DNA from: Haliclystus octoradiatus | Taxonomy: Eukaryota > Cnidaria > Staurozoa > Stauromedusae > Haliclystidae | Length of the DNA: 64,000 bases | Assembly: GCA_916610825.1 (NCBI GenBank) | Contig: OU744448.1 | Location: 20,501,032-20,565,031 of the forward strand | Reading direction: 5' to 3' | Shown here: piece by piece, positions 47,751 through 58,926 of the stretch | Layout of the letters: each line of letters begins with the position of its first letter | How positions within the stretch are numbered: the stretch's first letter is position 1 | Made by a program: the position numbers and the translations under genes | Notes under the pieces: generated by a model | Told to the model about the DNA's origin: nothing | What the model saw: the letters and a program-made list of their open reading frames with translations, nothing else | Database searches by the model: none

Positions 47751-49458
47751 ATGAACTCCAATCAAAAATTAATGGCATTTTTTGTAATATATTTATCATT
47801 CTTATTAACTGTCGCATTATTATTTCATGTAGTTGAATCTGATGTGGAATTTGAAAATAAGAACGATTTCTTAAAAGCAAGAAAGACATTTTTAGCCGAA
47901 CATGATTGTTTATCACCAAAAGATATGGATGAACTTATCAGATTTGTAAATGATGCGGTATTATATCATGGGGTCTCAGTCAGAGCTAATAAAACATCTG
48001 TACCCAATTGGTCATTTGGAGGATCTCTCTTGTTCACAGTATCATTGGTCACAACAATAGGTATGCTCTACACGCCCGGGGGCTACTTCGATATTTTTTA
48101 GACAGGGGTGTGCCATTATCAAAAATTGAGGAAACCCCTAAAATTTCACAGCAAAAGAGGATGGACACCCCCAAAAGTTCATGTTTTAATGAGTAGAGCA
48201 AAGGAAAGTTCTAACAATTTAAAAAATCTCCAAATTGACACCATAGAATTTCACAAAAATTTGGAGAAAGGCACCCCTTAAAATGGCACGTCCCCGTATT
48301 TCCAATGTCCCCCGGGTCTACACGAGTATATATTACTCCAGGGTATACTGTACGGCACTTGTTTAGAAGAATCAGATATCTCAGTTCGTAAAATAATGTT
48401 GACACTAATTCTTCCCTACCAGCGCCTGCGCATGAACTAACAGTTGAATAAAACAATCGACGGAAACATAGTGATGGAAAGCAGATTTCGATGCGCAATA
48501 AAATACATTAAACCATTCGTAGAGGTAGAATTATCAAAATGTTGACTTTTCTTAATTTGTAATGTAAAACTCAAAATAAATAACTCTCGAACTTTGAATT
48601 AATCCTTTTTAAATGCGAGGCATTACTAAAACGAGGATATGTTGTTCTTCAGTATGCTACAATATAGGTCAAAACAAAGCCATCAGCCAGCGGTTAGTTT
48701 CTAACCACCAAAATATCTGTATGTCATCATAATTATGTTGTCTTTCTCTCATAGGATTTGGTGATGTTTATCCATCATCGAAAGAATCTCAATTATTTGC
48801 AATGTTCATAGTTATTGTTGGAATTCCAATGACTGCAGTACTGTTATCGGCAATATCAGAACGTTGGCTTAATTTAATAGACAAAACTGGTTTACTGCAA
48901 ATGCCTATAGCAGGAGAAACATGGGATTTCCTTGACGTCATCTCTCGTCTTTGGCAAATTATGATAATTGTATCCATGGTGGCACTTTTAGTTATTTGTG
49001 GACCGGCAGTATTATTTTGCTACACTGAACAATGGACATTGTTTGAGGGTATGTATTTTTCATTAATGACTTTAACAACTGTTGGATTGGGTGACATCTC
49101 AATTGGAGACAGCGTTGATTGGTTAAATAATCCAAACAGAAGCTTGTATAAAGTGTTTGGAGCAATTTATTGCATCGTGGGGTTAACTTTTATTGCGCTT
49201 GTATTGGAGTTGACAAGTCGTTTACCAAACGCAACCCTTGGTATTTTATTCAGATCACGAAGACGAAGGATAATAGAACGAACAGTTAGATCTCCACCAT
49301 CAGATTCTACTAATGTGGAACGTCTCAGTAAATCTCGGTTATGTCCATGCTGCCAAGAACAGCTACTTTCAAATGTTGAAGACATTCTTAATAATAGGAA
49401 AGAGGACACGGCAGAGATTAATGAAGAAAAGAAAGATAATAGAAGAAGCAATCACTAA
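47751..49458 (+). CDS. Two-pore-domain potassium channel, TWIK-like (K2P), complete
   Basis: Two exons, 47751-48060 and 48755-49458, joined in phase 1 inside the first selectivity filter (TTIG|FGD), giving 337 residues. An in-frame stop lies at 47736-47738, just upstream of the ATG. Order: M1 (residues about 8-28), extracellular cap, pore 1 TTIGFGD, M2, M3, pore 2 TTVGLGD, M4, then an Arg-rich cytoplasmic tail with a CPCC motif. The cap phrase FLAEHDCLS and later YHGVSV resemble KCNK1 (TWIK-1); its Cys matches the cap cysteine that links TWIK-1 dimers. Pore 1 has Ile where TWIK-1 has the unusual Thr118, so ordinary K+ selectivity is expected. K2P channels set resting potential as dimers in the plasma membrane. 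AATAAA at 49734-49739 may be its poly(A) signal. Confidence 0.93.
48070..48320. repeat. CCCGGGGG-bounded repeat in the K2P intron
   Basis: It begins CCCGGGGGCTACTTCGATA and ends with the inverted GTCCCCCGGGTCTAC. The interior phrases GACAGGGGTGTGCCATTATC and GGAAACCCCTAAAATTTCAC have weaker inverted counterparts (AGGCACCCCTTAAAATGGCA). This is an intronic inverted-end repeat, not coding. Confidence 0.55.
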
Positions 49459-50236
49459 ATCCAGAGACTTTTAATCAACGCAAATATTTGACGCTTCTTC
49501 GTGGCATTGTATTATATTGATGGCGTTCGCTGGGCACTTTCAATCAACGTCAGTCTTTCCGACCCATTTCTCAACCAATGAGTGCTTGGCAATCAATTGA
49601 ACAATTTCAAACATCTTTCAAAAAACTTTCAAAAAGGGTTTCAAAATAACAATCTCATAAACTAAAGACCAAAACTCCTTAGAAATCATGTATTAATGAT
49701 TTAACTAGGAATATGTTCAATTCATTTTACGGAAATAAATACGATCAATATAATATAAACGTATATTTTTTACCAAAGATTTTCACAAGAAAATCAATAT
49801 GAATACAGAATTAAGCACAAGGAATTGAAACGATTTATCTCCCTTCCAATTTATATTACATCTTTAAAGTCATGTAGTGAATGAAGATCATTTTGCGTAA
49901 AAATTCTGCAACGAACACTGAGTCTACAACGGACAACACAACACTCGACAAGCTGTCTGTTACGCAGCCATATATTACATTAGAAATATATCGTATTATT
50001 CAATTACAAAAATCGGAATACGCCTTACGATTATACATTAAAACAGGAATTCCAAAATGCAGATAAATGTATCGTATCGCTGAATGTATTTCATGTATCA
50101 CGGTGAATCACTTGGGGTTCATATTTTCTTTTTGTAACTTCAGACTGTATAGTACAAATATATAACATAATTATTTTCCTTTTCCATCTGTGATAATATG
50201 AATTTGAGTAGTTCTAAAACACAAGATACCATGAAA
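49459..50236. other. Convergent 3' intergenic region between K2P and SLC7 genes
   Basis: It contains the K2P 3' flank with AATAAA at 49734-49739. The open frame at 49881-50066 has no recognisable features. Nothing else was seen. Confidence 0.4.
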
Positions 50237-53200
50237 TCATCCAACAAACTTTGTTTCATCTTCTGGTAAAACGACCAGGCATAACCTTTGACACAAGAAA
50301 GTGAATGAATCTAAAATAATTGAAAGAAGAATAAATGACTATCGGTAAAATAGAACTAGTGTAATCTAGCCATGAAATAGCTAATGTTAAAATAGACTTG
50401 TAATCTAACCATGAAGCAGCTAATGCTTTTTAAAGAAGTTAGAAGTCCGCCAGAGTCAAAAAGAACATATCTCCAGGGTTTGATAAAATGGGGGTATTAT
50501 GTCTTATACAGTAGAACGTGATTACAAATCTCATTCTTAATTAATCCATTCCCAAATTATTAATTAGTGATCAGAGTAGTGGTCATCATTTTTGTGGTTC
50601 ATGTCCCTTCATAAAAACAACTCACCAACTAATCGATAGAAGGCATCAGGAATAATCTTGCTGACGACAAATAGATAGTAGAAAGGTAATCCAGCCAAGA
50701 TGATTACCAAAGCAATAACAGAACCAACGGGTTGTTCCAAGATAGGTGTGACAATCAAAAAGATCGACACCAATAACATGAAGATTGGAATCACAATGAA
50801 AACCTATAGGGATAACGTTGAAGAATATTATCCAACTATGAAGGGGATACACGAAAAAAAACAAAAATAAAATACTAATCGCAACCACTGCACCATTTTA
50901 AGAATCTAATTGGTTGAAAAGAATCTCGAAACAGGACCAAATATATGACCTAATTTTAGAAATTGAGTGTAACCAAAAATAAAGCTAGTCTTACATAATT
51001 GGTCTGATCGAGACAGTTCTATAAGGAATAAAACAGATTTTGGAAAGTAATCTATAAAATAGTTTGAAATATGAATTTTAATATATTTTGAAAAGGTCTC
51101 CGATGAAGAGCGTTAATGAGATTTCGGCTAATTGACTTTCACATATTGACTTTCATGACTTATATTATGATCTATAAAAATAGCAATGCCATTTTCTTCA
51201 AAATATTGGAAAAACCTACTTTCAATGCAAGGCTATGGGTAAAAACGTCCATGATCGAGATGAACTTAGTGTTTAATTTATGAGTTGAAAAACATTCTTC
51301 CCAATCTCGCATATTAACCTCAGCTATGATTTCCGTACTACTATGAAATATTCGAATGGCGAACAACAAAAACTTCAAAGTAGCTGTTTTTTATATCCAC
51401 GACAGTCATGCTAATGCTGCTTAAAGGCATCTCATAGCAGTAATGTTTCAATATAAGACTTGCCTTATAAGGACGTTCCAAATTTGGTTGACTGAATCTT
51501 AGATACAATAAAACAGCAAAACATGCCCCATAGAACAGCCAAGATGCAAAACTAAAGAAATCCACCAGTGTTGAGAATTCACTTGCATCAGGAATTAACA
51601 TAATGCATGAAATAAAAGACTAAAATGAAACAAAATAACTGTTTTCAATATATCATATTGGATGAAAATCATCCCTGCGCGGCTAATATTAATATAACTG
51701 AAAGATAAAAACAATCATATTCGAATAGATAAATCAAGAAGTACATAGAGCGTTAGCGGTCACCTGTATTTAATGGTAACTATTGTGTTGGTTTTTAATG
51801 ATAATCTAAAGGAAAATTATCCATAAACTTACGGTGAAAACCAGAGAGGGCAATGGCGTGAATTTAGTTGAATGGATCATAGCCAACAGCGAAGGCATGT
51901 GACCTTCACGAGCAGCCGCATATACAAGTCTGAAATAGAACAAAATAAAAAGACAAATAAATAACAAGTAATAATATTTAAAATTATGTAGAAACTTGTG
52001 AAATGATGTCTGTAGTATTACCTTCCGTTACTGAATGCTAAACCATTGACTGCACCAAATGTTGATGCAGCAACTAGAATAGGAATAATCCAGTTCACAG
52101 GCCCAAGATAAGCATCGCCGACACTCTGCAATACGATAAAACATTGTATACCATTAGAAATATGCAGTACATATGATTGAAAGCTAGAGGGTTATATCCG
52201 CGTTATAGAGAGCGGGCACAATTGACTTGTTTATTTCTCAATTCTCACTTCTGTGTTATTCCAATCTTGATGGAAATGCTGCTTTTCGATCATGAAAATG
52301 AGGCAGTAAAAAGAAAGTCAACGGGCACAAGCGAAATCTCACAACATAATCGTTCAATTTCATATTAGATGAGGTATAAACCATGAAGAAAATTTCGAGT
52401 AAAAGGTCTTTGAAAAATCAGGACACTTGAATTACATAAAGGCGCTTAAAGTCTTCATTGATTGCATGCAGCTGGAAGTTCTGGAACATCCCGATTCTCA
52501 AGCATTTAGTATGTAGGCCTACCGTATAGGCTACTGTGCTGTGTGTTGTGTGACTGTATGTATACCGTATACGGCGATAAACATAGGATTTCGAATCGTA
52601 CGGCAATAAACATTACGTCGTGTGAGGATGAGGATAACGTATGTTCAATCGAAGAGCACAATTTCATTCAAAAGAGCAATCGAAAAGAATCGCTCGATAA
52701 ATGTTTGTACATGAAATAGGTGATAACGGAATGATATGTTTTGATGGGAAATATGGTGCTAATTGAAAATATTTCAAGACTCTAATAAAGCCTTATAGTT
52801 ATAGGGTTTCTCATACTCTAATAGTAACTAATACAGTAGTATGTCATGCATATAATCTATCTAGCTTATTTACCATTCCTTTGTAACTTGCAATACGATG
52901 ATGAATGATGATGATAACTTACTAACCAAAGCAACAGCAGACGATGAGAGAATTCCATCTTTGCCAAGAACAGCAATATATGCAACGTTTACAAGTATAT
53001 AACACACAGTGACTAAGATCATTGATATTGTGATTGACAATGGTAGATCCCTGCAATAAATATACAAATATTAAGCCTAGTTCCACTAGATAAAACTGGC
53101 AACGGGAATTTGTTTATTTCATTTATATAGCCTATACCTTGATGGATTTCTCATTTCTTCAGTTACATAATTCAAAGTATTCCTGATAAAATGATAAAAC

Positions 53201-55624
53201 AAAATGATTTGATGACAAATATACAATTAACGGGAAAATAATAGTAGAGGGAAATCATAAATACAGTTCCAGTTTCATTTTCACGATTTAATGCATAATA
53301 ATTCACGGCAATTTATTGAAGTATAATACACAATTACACATAACAGTAGTAACAGAGTTATAGAATCTTGGACCTATTGAAGGACAAGGTAGGCTAGGGC
53401 TTTTGGGTAAGGCCCGTGTTTGATGATTCCAAAGGCGGGTTGAAGGGCAAAGGCATATAGCCTACACAATCTTTAAATACCAAGCTAAAACACTTTGCTC
53501 GGGAAAATTGCGGGACAACAGTTTTAAGTATGAGTACATTTTGAATAGCCAATTTCTATACTCACCAGCCATCATATGCCCATAACCCGACATAAAAAGC
53601 CAGACCAATTTTACCAACATCTAAGGTACTGCCTTCAAATGAGTTATCAAAGTATTGAGTGTTGCCTAAGGAGCAAACAAAGATGACATCAGTGCAGTTC
53701 TGACAGGGTCCTCCAAATCTGGAAATCTGGTTTGTAGCCAAACTCACAGACGCTCTGTCAAAATGTAAACTTGGTAAAACAGGACTACTGTTTGACCAAG
53801 TTTTCATTTTGACAGTGAGTCTGCAAGCAGGCTGCCTGGTTTGCGGTAGGCTAGGAAAATTCAAAAGGAAATGGGGAAATTCTGGATGTCAAGTTACAAT
53901 CATTAAATTGCATATAAAAATAGATTTTCAAAGTCAACCTTTGAAAAAGGCAAATTTTACTTTTTATGTAATTAAAACATCCCAAACACTTGTCAATATT
54001 AATCAAAATATTGTGTCATCTCTAAAATTAAGGAGTTAAGGAGCAAACAAAGATGACATCAATGTAGTTATAGCCATGCAGTAGGACCAATAAAATTGCT
54101 TTTATAAAAACCCTTTTACCTTTGCAAAGCTCAATGAGTCCAATCACAACTAATATTGCAACACAAACCAATTTGGCATAAGTGAAAATATCTTGAACGC
54201 GAACTGCCAACTTGACACTGATACAGTTGATGAGGGTGATAACAGCTATATGTATAAAGAAAGAATATAAAATAATTTATAAGCAGAATGCATATCAAAA
54301 CATCATTCATAGGCATTTATATAACAAAACTTTTAAATTTAATTTAAGAAGCAAATATGAGCTACATGACAGTATAGAACATCAGTCTAAATCATCACGC
54401 CCTATGGGCTCAAATTATGATAGGCAACTTTATATGTTTGTTATTGGATCAATGAATGCCTTTGTTATGTCTCAGTATCAGGGTCCAACAAAAGTGGGCA
54501 TCCGGGGATCCTAGATTCTTGAAGGCTAGAGAAAATTCAGAAGAAATTGATAATTTTTTAATTATAGCACAAACCTAAACAAAAAATTCAGAAGATAATG
54601 TTGAAAATGTTCCCAAAATTCCAGAAGGAATTATTTTTGTCGGACACTGCACAGCGTTACGCCTATCAATCTAGACATGTGCCACATTCCCTTGTACTTT
54701 ACTTAACATAGTTGCCGCTTCGTATAGGCATGAGTGCAGTGAAATAGTGGGCCTTGTGGAGCTAGGCTACTATCAATCAGTAAGACATTATGCGACAAGC
54801 AATATTACAGCACATTACAAATTACAGAAACTATTCAGGGTAGATTTTATTAATGAAATAGGAACAATGATATCTGTCAACACATCAGGATAAAAAGTCC
54901 TTGTCCTTTTGATCTATTTAAGGTCGAAAGTAGCATTGCCATACAAATTAGGGGCAATGCATCAAGCATAATGCGGGCGCTGGGGCACAGGATAATGGCC
55001 ATGCACTATATGAAAATTTAATTTTAATCAAAATACCATAAATATGGATAGATTCTATTAAAACTTGAATATAGATTACAGGTATATAAAAATAAAGTAT
55101 TCATGTAGGCCTAGCTAATTCGATTGTTACACTTTGAGCTGTCCTTCTAAAGTAGTCACTACAGTATTAGCTCATATCCAATTCAGCTGTTATACTACTA
55201 ATCCTATTTGCCAAATAATGTTAAATCCGATTTGAGAATTAGTGAGAATTGATTGTGTTTAGTTTGCATATAGATAGCAATCATGACACCGCATACAACA
55301 CTGATACATCGTATCAAACTACTCAATGAGGAAGCAATAATAATAGCCTACAGATTCAAAATCAAATAACCAGTCTATAGATTTCAGTGTTACATTTGAT
55401 CTGCTTACTACAATATGCAATTACTAATATATGCCTATAAACTGCATCTGTAGCAAAATTGTGAGTTTTGTAAAGTGTAGGCAAGCAAAGAAGTTGTTTT
55501 ATCTGAGAACGTTTATAATATAGCAAGTTGTTTGACATAATGATTTATTGAATTATCGCACACATTTCGAAAGAATATCATTTCACGTGGAAGTAGGTCT
55601 CTAGAAGAAACAATACTTTGTTTG

Positions 55625-55694
<70 letters not shown>

Positions 55695-56505
55695 AATTGT
55701 GTGGGCAAAACATCAATTTGAGTGCTCAATGCTAAAAGCAGAGCAATATAAATAGTAGATCAAAGATCACGAGTTTATTCCGTTACTCTGAGTTTCCCGT
55801 AAAGACGCTCTTCAGACGGTTTTATTAAATTAATAAAACATTTCCAAATGGCATGGCACGGTATACTACTATACGTTGAACAGGTTGACCTCCCCAGAGC
55901 TATCGATATACATTTTATATCGATGGCTCTGGACCTCCCAGCCCAACACGGCATATGATGACTACGATGGTCAAAATCAAATGGTCAAATCTCTTTATTA
56001 AACTATACTGTAAATACTAACCGATGCATAGAAAAGCCAAAAGTTTAACAAGGGCAACGGGTGGCTGACAATCGACATAGAAAGGTTTGCAAACATATTC
56101 AGCAAATATCAACGCAATGATAGCCCCAGCAGAAGGACGAGTAACAAGAGCTGATGTCCATGAAAATAAAAAGGCGACCAATGGACCAAATGCTTCATAT
56201 AAATACGAATATTCAGCACCCGATTTCTGTATAGTTGTTCCAAGTTCTCCGTAGCAGAGTGCCCCACATAGACCAAATAATCCACAACAAAGCCATATCA
56301 CTAAAGATAAACCAATTGACTGAGTATATCCTAAAATGCCAGTCGGCGAAACAAATATTCCAGACCCGATAATACTGCCCACAATTAAACCAATGCCGTT
56401 TATCAAAGTGACATTCTTCTTCAAAACAACAGCAGATGGGTTTGATTCTGTTTGGTTCAACTCATCACTATTTCCATCTTTTAGCGCAACGTTTTCACCA
56501 TCCAT
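50237..56505 (-). CDS. SLC7A9-like (b0,+AT) amino-acid transporter light chain, isoform with first exon 1a
   Basis: Ten exons: 56505-56022 (1a), 54245-54120, 53665-53566, 53182-53138, 53050-52927, 52125-52022, 51929-51833, 51619-51464, 50803-50626 and 50310-50237, in matching phases, giving 495 residues. The product is a 12-helix APC-fold exchanger that pairs with an SLC3 heavy chain. Visible: the TM1 motif GSGIFVSP; the cysteine in [10 protein letters not shown], in the position of the heavy-chain disulfide; [30 protein letters not shown] with Trp232 and Asp235, the pair typical of b0,+AT (LAT1 has Phe and Gly there); [16 protein letters not shown]; and ASTFGAVNG. The tail is [11 protein letters not shown]. 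The intron after exon 8 (51464) has a GC donor (AAG|GCAAGT). Substrates (cationic and neutral amino acids) are inferred. Two more first exons lie upstream. Confidence 0.93.
53667..54067 (-). repeat. 31-base duplication of the exon 3 splice-acceptor region
   Basis: The sequence TAAGGAGCAAACAAAGATGACATC (read in two parts, 53667-53697) recurs at 54037-54067. On the minus strand it forms the pyrimidine-rich TTTGCTCCTTA before SLC7 exon 3. In the real site it is followed by G, giving the acceptor AG. In the upstream copy it is followed by A, so the AG is missing and that copy should be inert. Confidence 0.6.
53742..53832. mobile_element. Palindromic MITE in SLC7 intron 2
   Basis: Inverted arms ACTCACAGACGCTCTGTC / GACAGTGAGTCTG and AAATGTAAACTTGG / CCAAGTTTTCATTTT surround a short centre. 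The right end GTGAGTCTGCAAGCAGGC matches the end of the palindrome at 19191-19302. Confidence 0.6.
54478..54652. mobile_element. Member of the CAGGGTCC...GGACACTG hAT-like MITE family
   Basis: It starts CAGGGTCCAACAAAAGTGG and ends TTTTTGTCGGACACTG. The interior shares CCTAGATTCTTGAAGG and AAAATTCAGAAGAAATTGATA with the 36888-37070 element. The flanking octamers (CTCAGTAT and CACAGCGT) agree at only 5 of 8 positions. It lies between SLC7 exons 1a and 2. Confidence 0.6.
55627..55690. repeat. (TA)n microsatellite
   Basis: About 32 uninterrupted TA units. It abuts the half copy of the palindromic repeat that starts AAAGTAATTGTGTGGGC at 55690. Confidence 0.95.
55690..55828. mobile_element. Half copy of the palindromic repeat seen at 41493-41723
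   Basis: It shares AAAGTAATTGT, GGCAAAACATCAATTTGAG, TGCTCAATGCT and GATCAAAGATCACGAGTTTA with the YY1-intron copy in the same order, but lacks the second arm. It lies in the intron after exon 1a. A separate small hairpin (CCAGAGCTATCGATATA / TATATCGATGGCTCTGG) follows at 55893-55932. Confidence 0.7.
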
Positions 56506-58337
56506 CGTATTTAATAGGTGTGAAAGCTGCTATATTTCTACGAAACACGTGTTCTATAGACCAGAGTGTTTAATGATTCGGTCTGGAAGGTTTTTAACAA
56601 AATAATATTGCATCAGAAAAATGGAGGTTCTACTACGATGAAGGCGGGAAAAATCCCAATGAAAACATGGGATCTCTTTTCATTGGCTGAAAATTTTGTA
56701 ATTGTTATTCATTGGTTTAGAAAACAATAAAAATGAACATGTGCGTTGTCAAACCAATGCCAACCATAATCTACTTGCACGTGTTCTTTGAAAAGGGAAA
56801 CCAGATGTCACTACATTGTAACAACAGCATAAAAAGATGATTTTTCACAAGGCACAACAACTACTATTGCTTTCACTATACTGAGTTACTGTCAGTGTCT
56901 ATACTATATAGGATCGTGTATAAAAGAATGAAAGGCGATACATCGTATTACTATCGTTTTGCTAGTAAATCTTTTAAGTAAAAGAAATAATTCTTCATTA
57001 TGAAAATAAAAACGTTTGTTTTTCAACAAGAACAAGTGGAGATTAGTTGATGATCTTAATTTTTTTAATTTGAGGCTGCAATGATCCTTATGACATTATA
57101 CAATCTAATCTGAGAGAAAACCTTATGAGATAGAAGCAGCTTCCTAATAACTTCCATATGATCCGGTATCCGTGTCCATATTAAACCTCGTAACCAGATT
57201 ATTCCGATTACTCAATCGGCTAATGCTGTGTAGGCCTACTCATGGCCTACTGTATAAGAGTGTCGTTTGAGTTCATATAGTACATGACGGAGTTCTTTGA
57301 TCTTGTCATGTTATTTAAATAACGCATAACCTTGTAGGTTTATCAATAGATGACTTGAGTTTTAAATATGACATTAATGAGTATACGATTGCGAGTACGG
57401 TGGTCATACAAAATATCGTGCTTAGGCCTACAATCCGTCAAGCATCAATTTTGCCACCGCATTATGCCCTCATGGACAATCTTACGCGTAATGTTCCGGG
57501 TCATATTGTACATCATAAACACATTTTCAATCAGAAGAGATACGACCGATCGGTAATTGAGTTTGAGAACAATTTTGTTATTTGTAAAGGAATCAGTCGT
57601 AGTAGTCTACCGTGTAGCACGTTTTAATTGGCTAGGTCTGTATTCGATCATGGATTAAATATTATATTAGAACTATGATTAGATACATGATGTCGTTAAT
57701 GTTTAATATACAGCGTACTGTACAGTATATATAAATGTTACAAAACGCCTGTAGTTGTTGAAACCTGATTTCGCTAAGATAGAGTATAAAATCTATCAAA
57801 ACAATCTAAATAAATATAGGCTAATCGTGGCATCTTGAAAAGCTAGAAATAATTATAGAGATAAACGTTTGCGGACATCGTAATAAATTTCGAACAAAGT
57901 CAAAGTGAATATTTGTATCAAGCATTCGAAGTTTTAAACAATGACACAGACGTAGCGCGTATTGATAAGGCGTAAATAGTGTTAATCCTATGTACGGGTA
58001 ACTAATACGGGTATTGTCATCGAGAATAATAAGTTCTGTTCACGTTATGGTACATTGCTTAAATCTTCACAAATCATTTAGAGTTTTGTTGAAAATTTAT
58101 TACCCTAATACAATACTTTCATACGATCTGTTCAGCAGCACTGGAATGGAAAGCACATAAAAGCATTATGATTATTAGCATGATATTCTACTTCTTAGAT
58201 ATTTACATTTTACATGAGCTACAGCATTAGTTGAGTTTTTTTGATATGATGCAATAATCAGGCAAATTTTATATCATTTCAGGCAATTTGTACTATTTAA
58301 TTTTCATTTCGAAATGCTGTAACCGGTAGAAACTTAC

Positions 58338-58926
58338 CAATGCATAACACAGCCATTAATTTCAACGCATAAACAGGCGGTTCGCAATTCTGATAAAATG
58401 GTTTCAAAGCATATTCACCAAATATTAAACTAATGATAGCAATAGCAGATGGTTTGATTACTAAAGTGGATGTCCATGAAAATAAAAAGGCGGGAACATC
58501 ACCGGCTCCAAATTTCAAATAAGCATATTCGCCACCTGACTTCTTTACCATCGTACCAAGTTCAGCATAACATAATGATCCGCCATATGCAAACATACCA
58601 CATGCTACCCATATGAGCATTGATAAACCAACGGAATTTACTCCTTTAAGTATTCCTACTGGTGATACAAATATACCCGAACCAATGATGCTACCTACTA
58701 TTAAACCAATCCCATTGATGACACTAATACTCTTTTTTAACTTGACGCCATCGTCTTCTTCTAAACTTTCTGGTTTGTATTGAAAATCATCCTTTTCTTG
58801 AGAAACCATTTTCGTTGTTGCTCCTTCATCCGCCATTCGAATAAATGTATTATCGCGCTTCTTGCAGTTTATCGATTTTACACATTTGCTCAGGTAACAC
58901 CCCTCCACTAGCCGCCTTTTTGACAC
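58338..58926 (-). CDS. Alternative first exon 1b of the SLC7A9-like transporter
   Basis: An intact paralogue of exon 1a, ending in phase 1 at a consensus donor (TTG|GTAAGT) after VLCI, exactly where 1a and 1c end. It would splice in frame to the exon at 54245, giving 530 residues from the first Met (58926) or 500 from a second Met at 58836 (ATGGCGG), which is nearer the length of the others. It encodes an acidic cytosolic N-terminus, [18 protein letters not shown] (TM1), the ELGTMVKKSGGEY loop, and the cysteine in FYQNCEPP. It differs from 1a and 1c in TM2 (VACGMFAYGGS) and around the TM2-TM3 loop. No matching downstream exons were seen between it and exon 1a. It could alternatively be a stranded duplicate exon, but its open frame and donor argue otherwise. 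Confidence 0.75.

Noticed and set aside
55513-55716. 67-codon minus-strand frame with a Tyr-Ile repeat
   Set aside because: It is a translation of the (TA)n microsatellite.
57355-57627. 90-codon plus-strand frame between the alternative first exons
   Set aside because: No domain and no splice context. It does not resemble any transporter exon on either strand.
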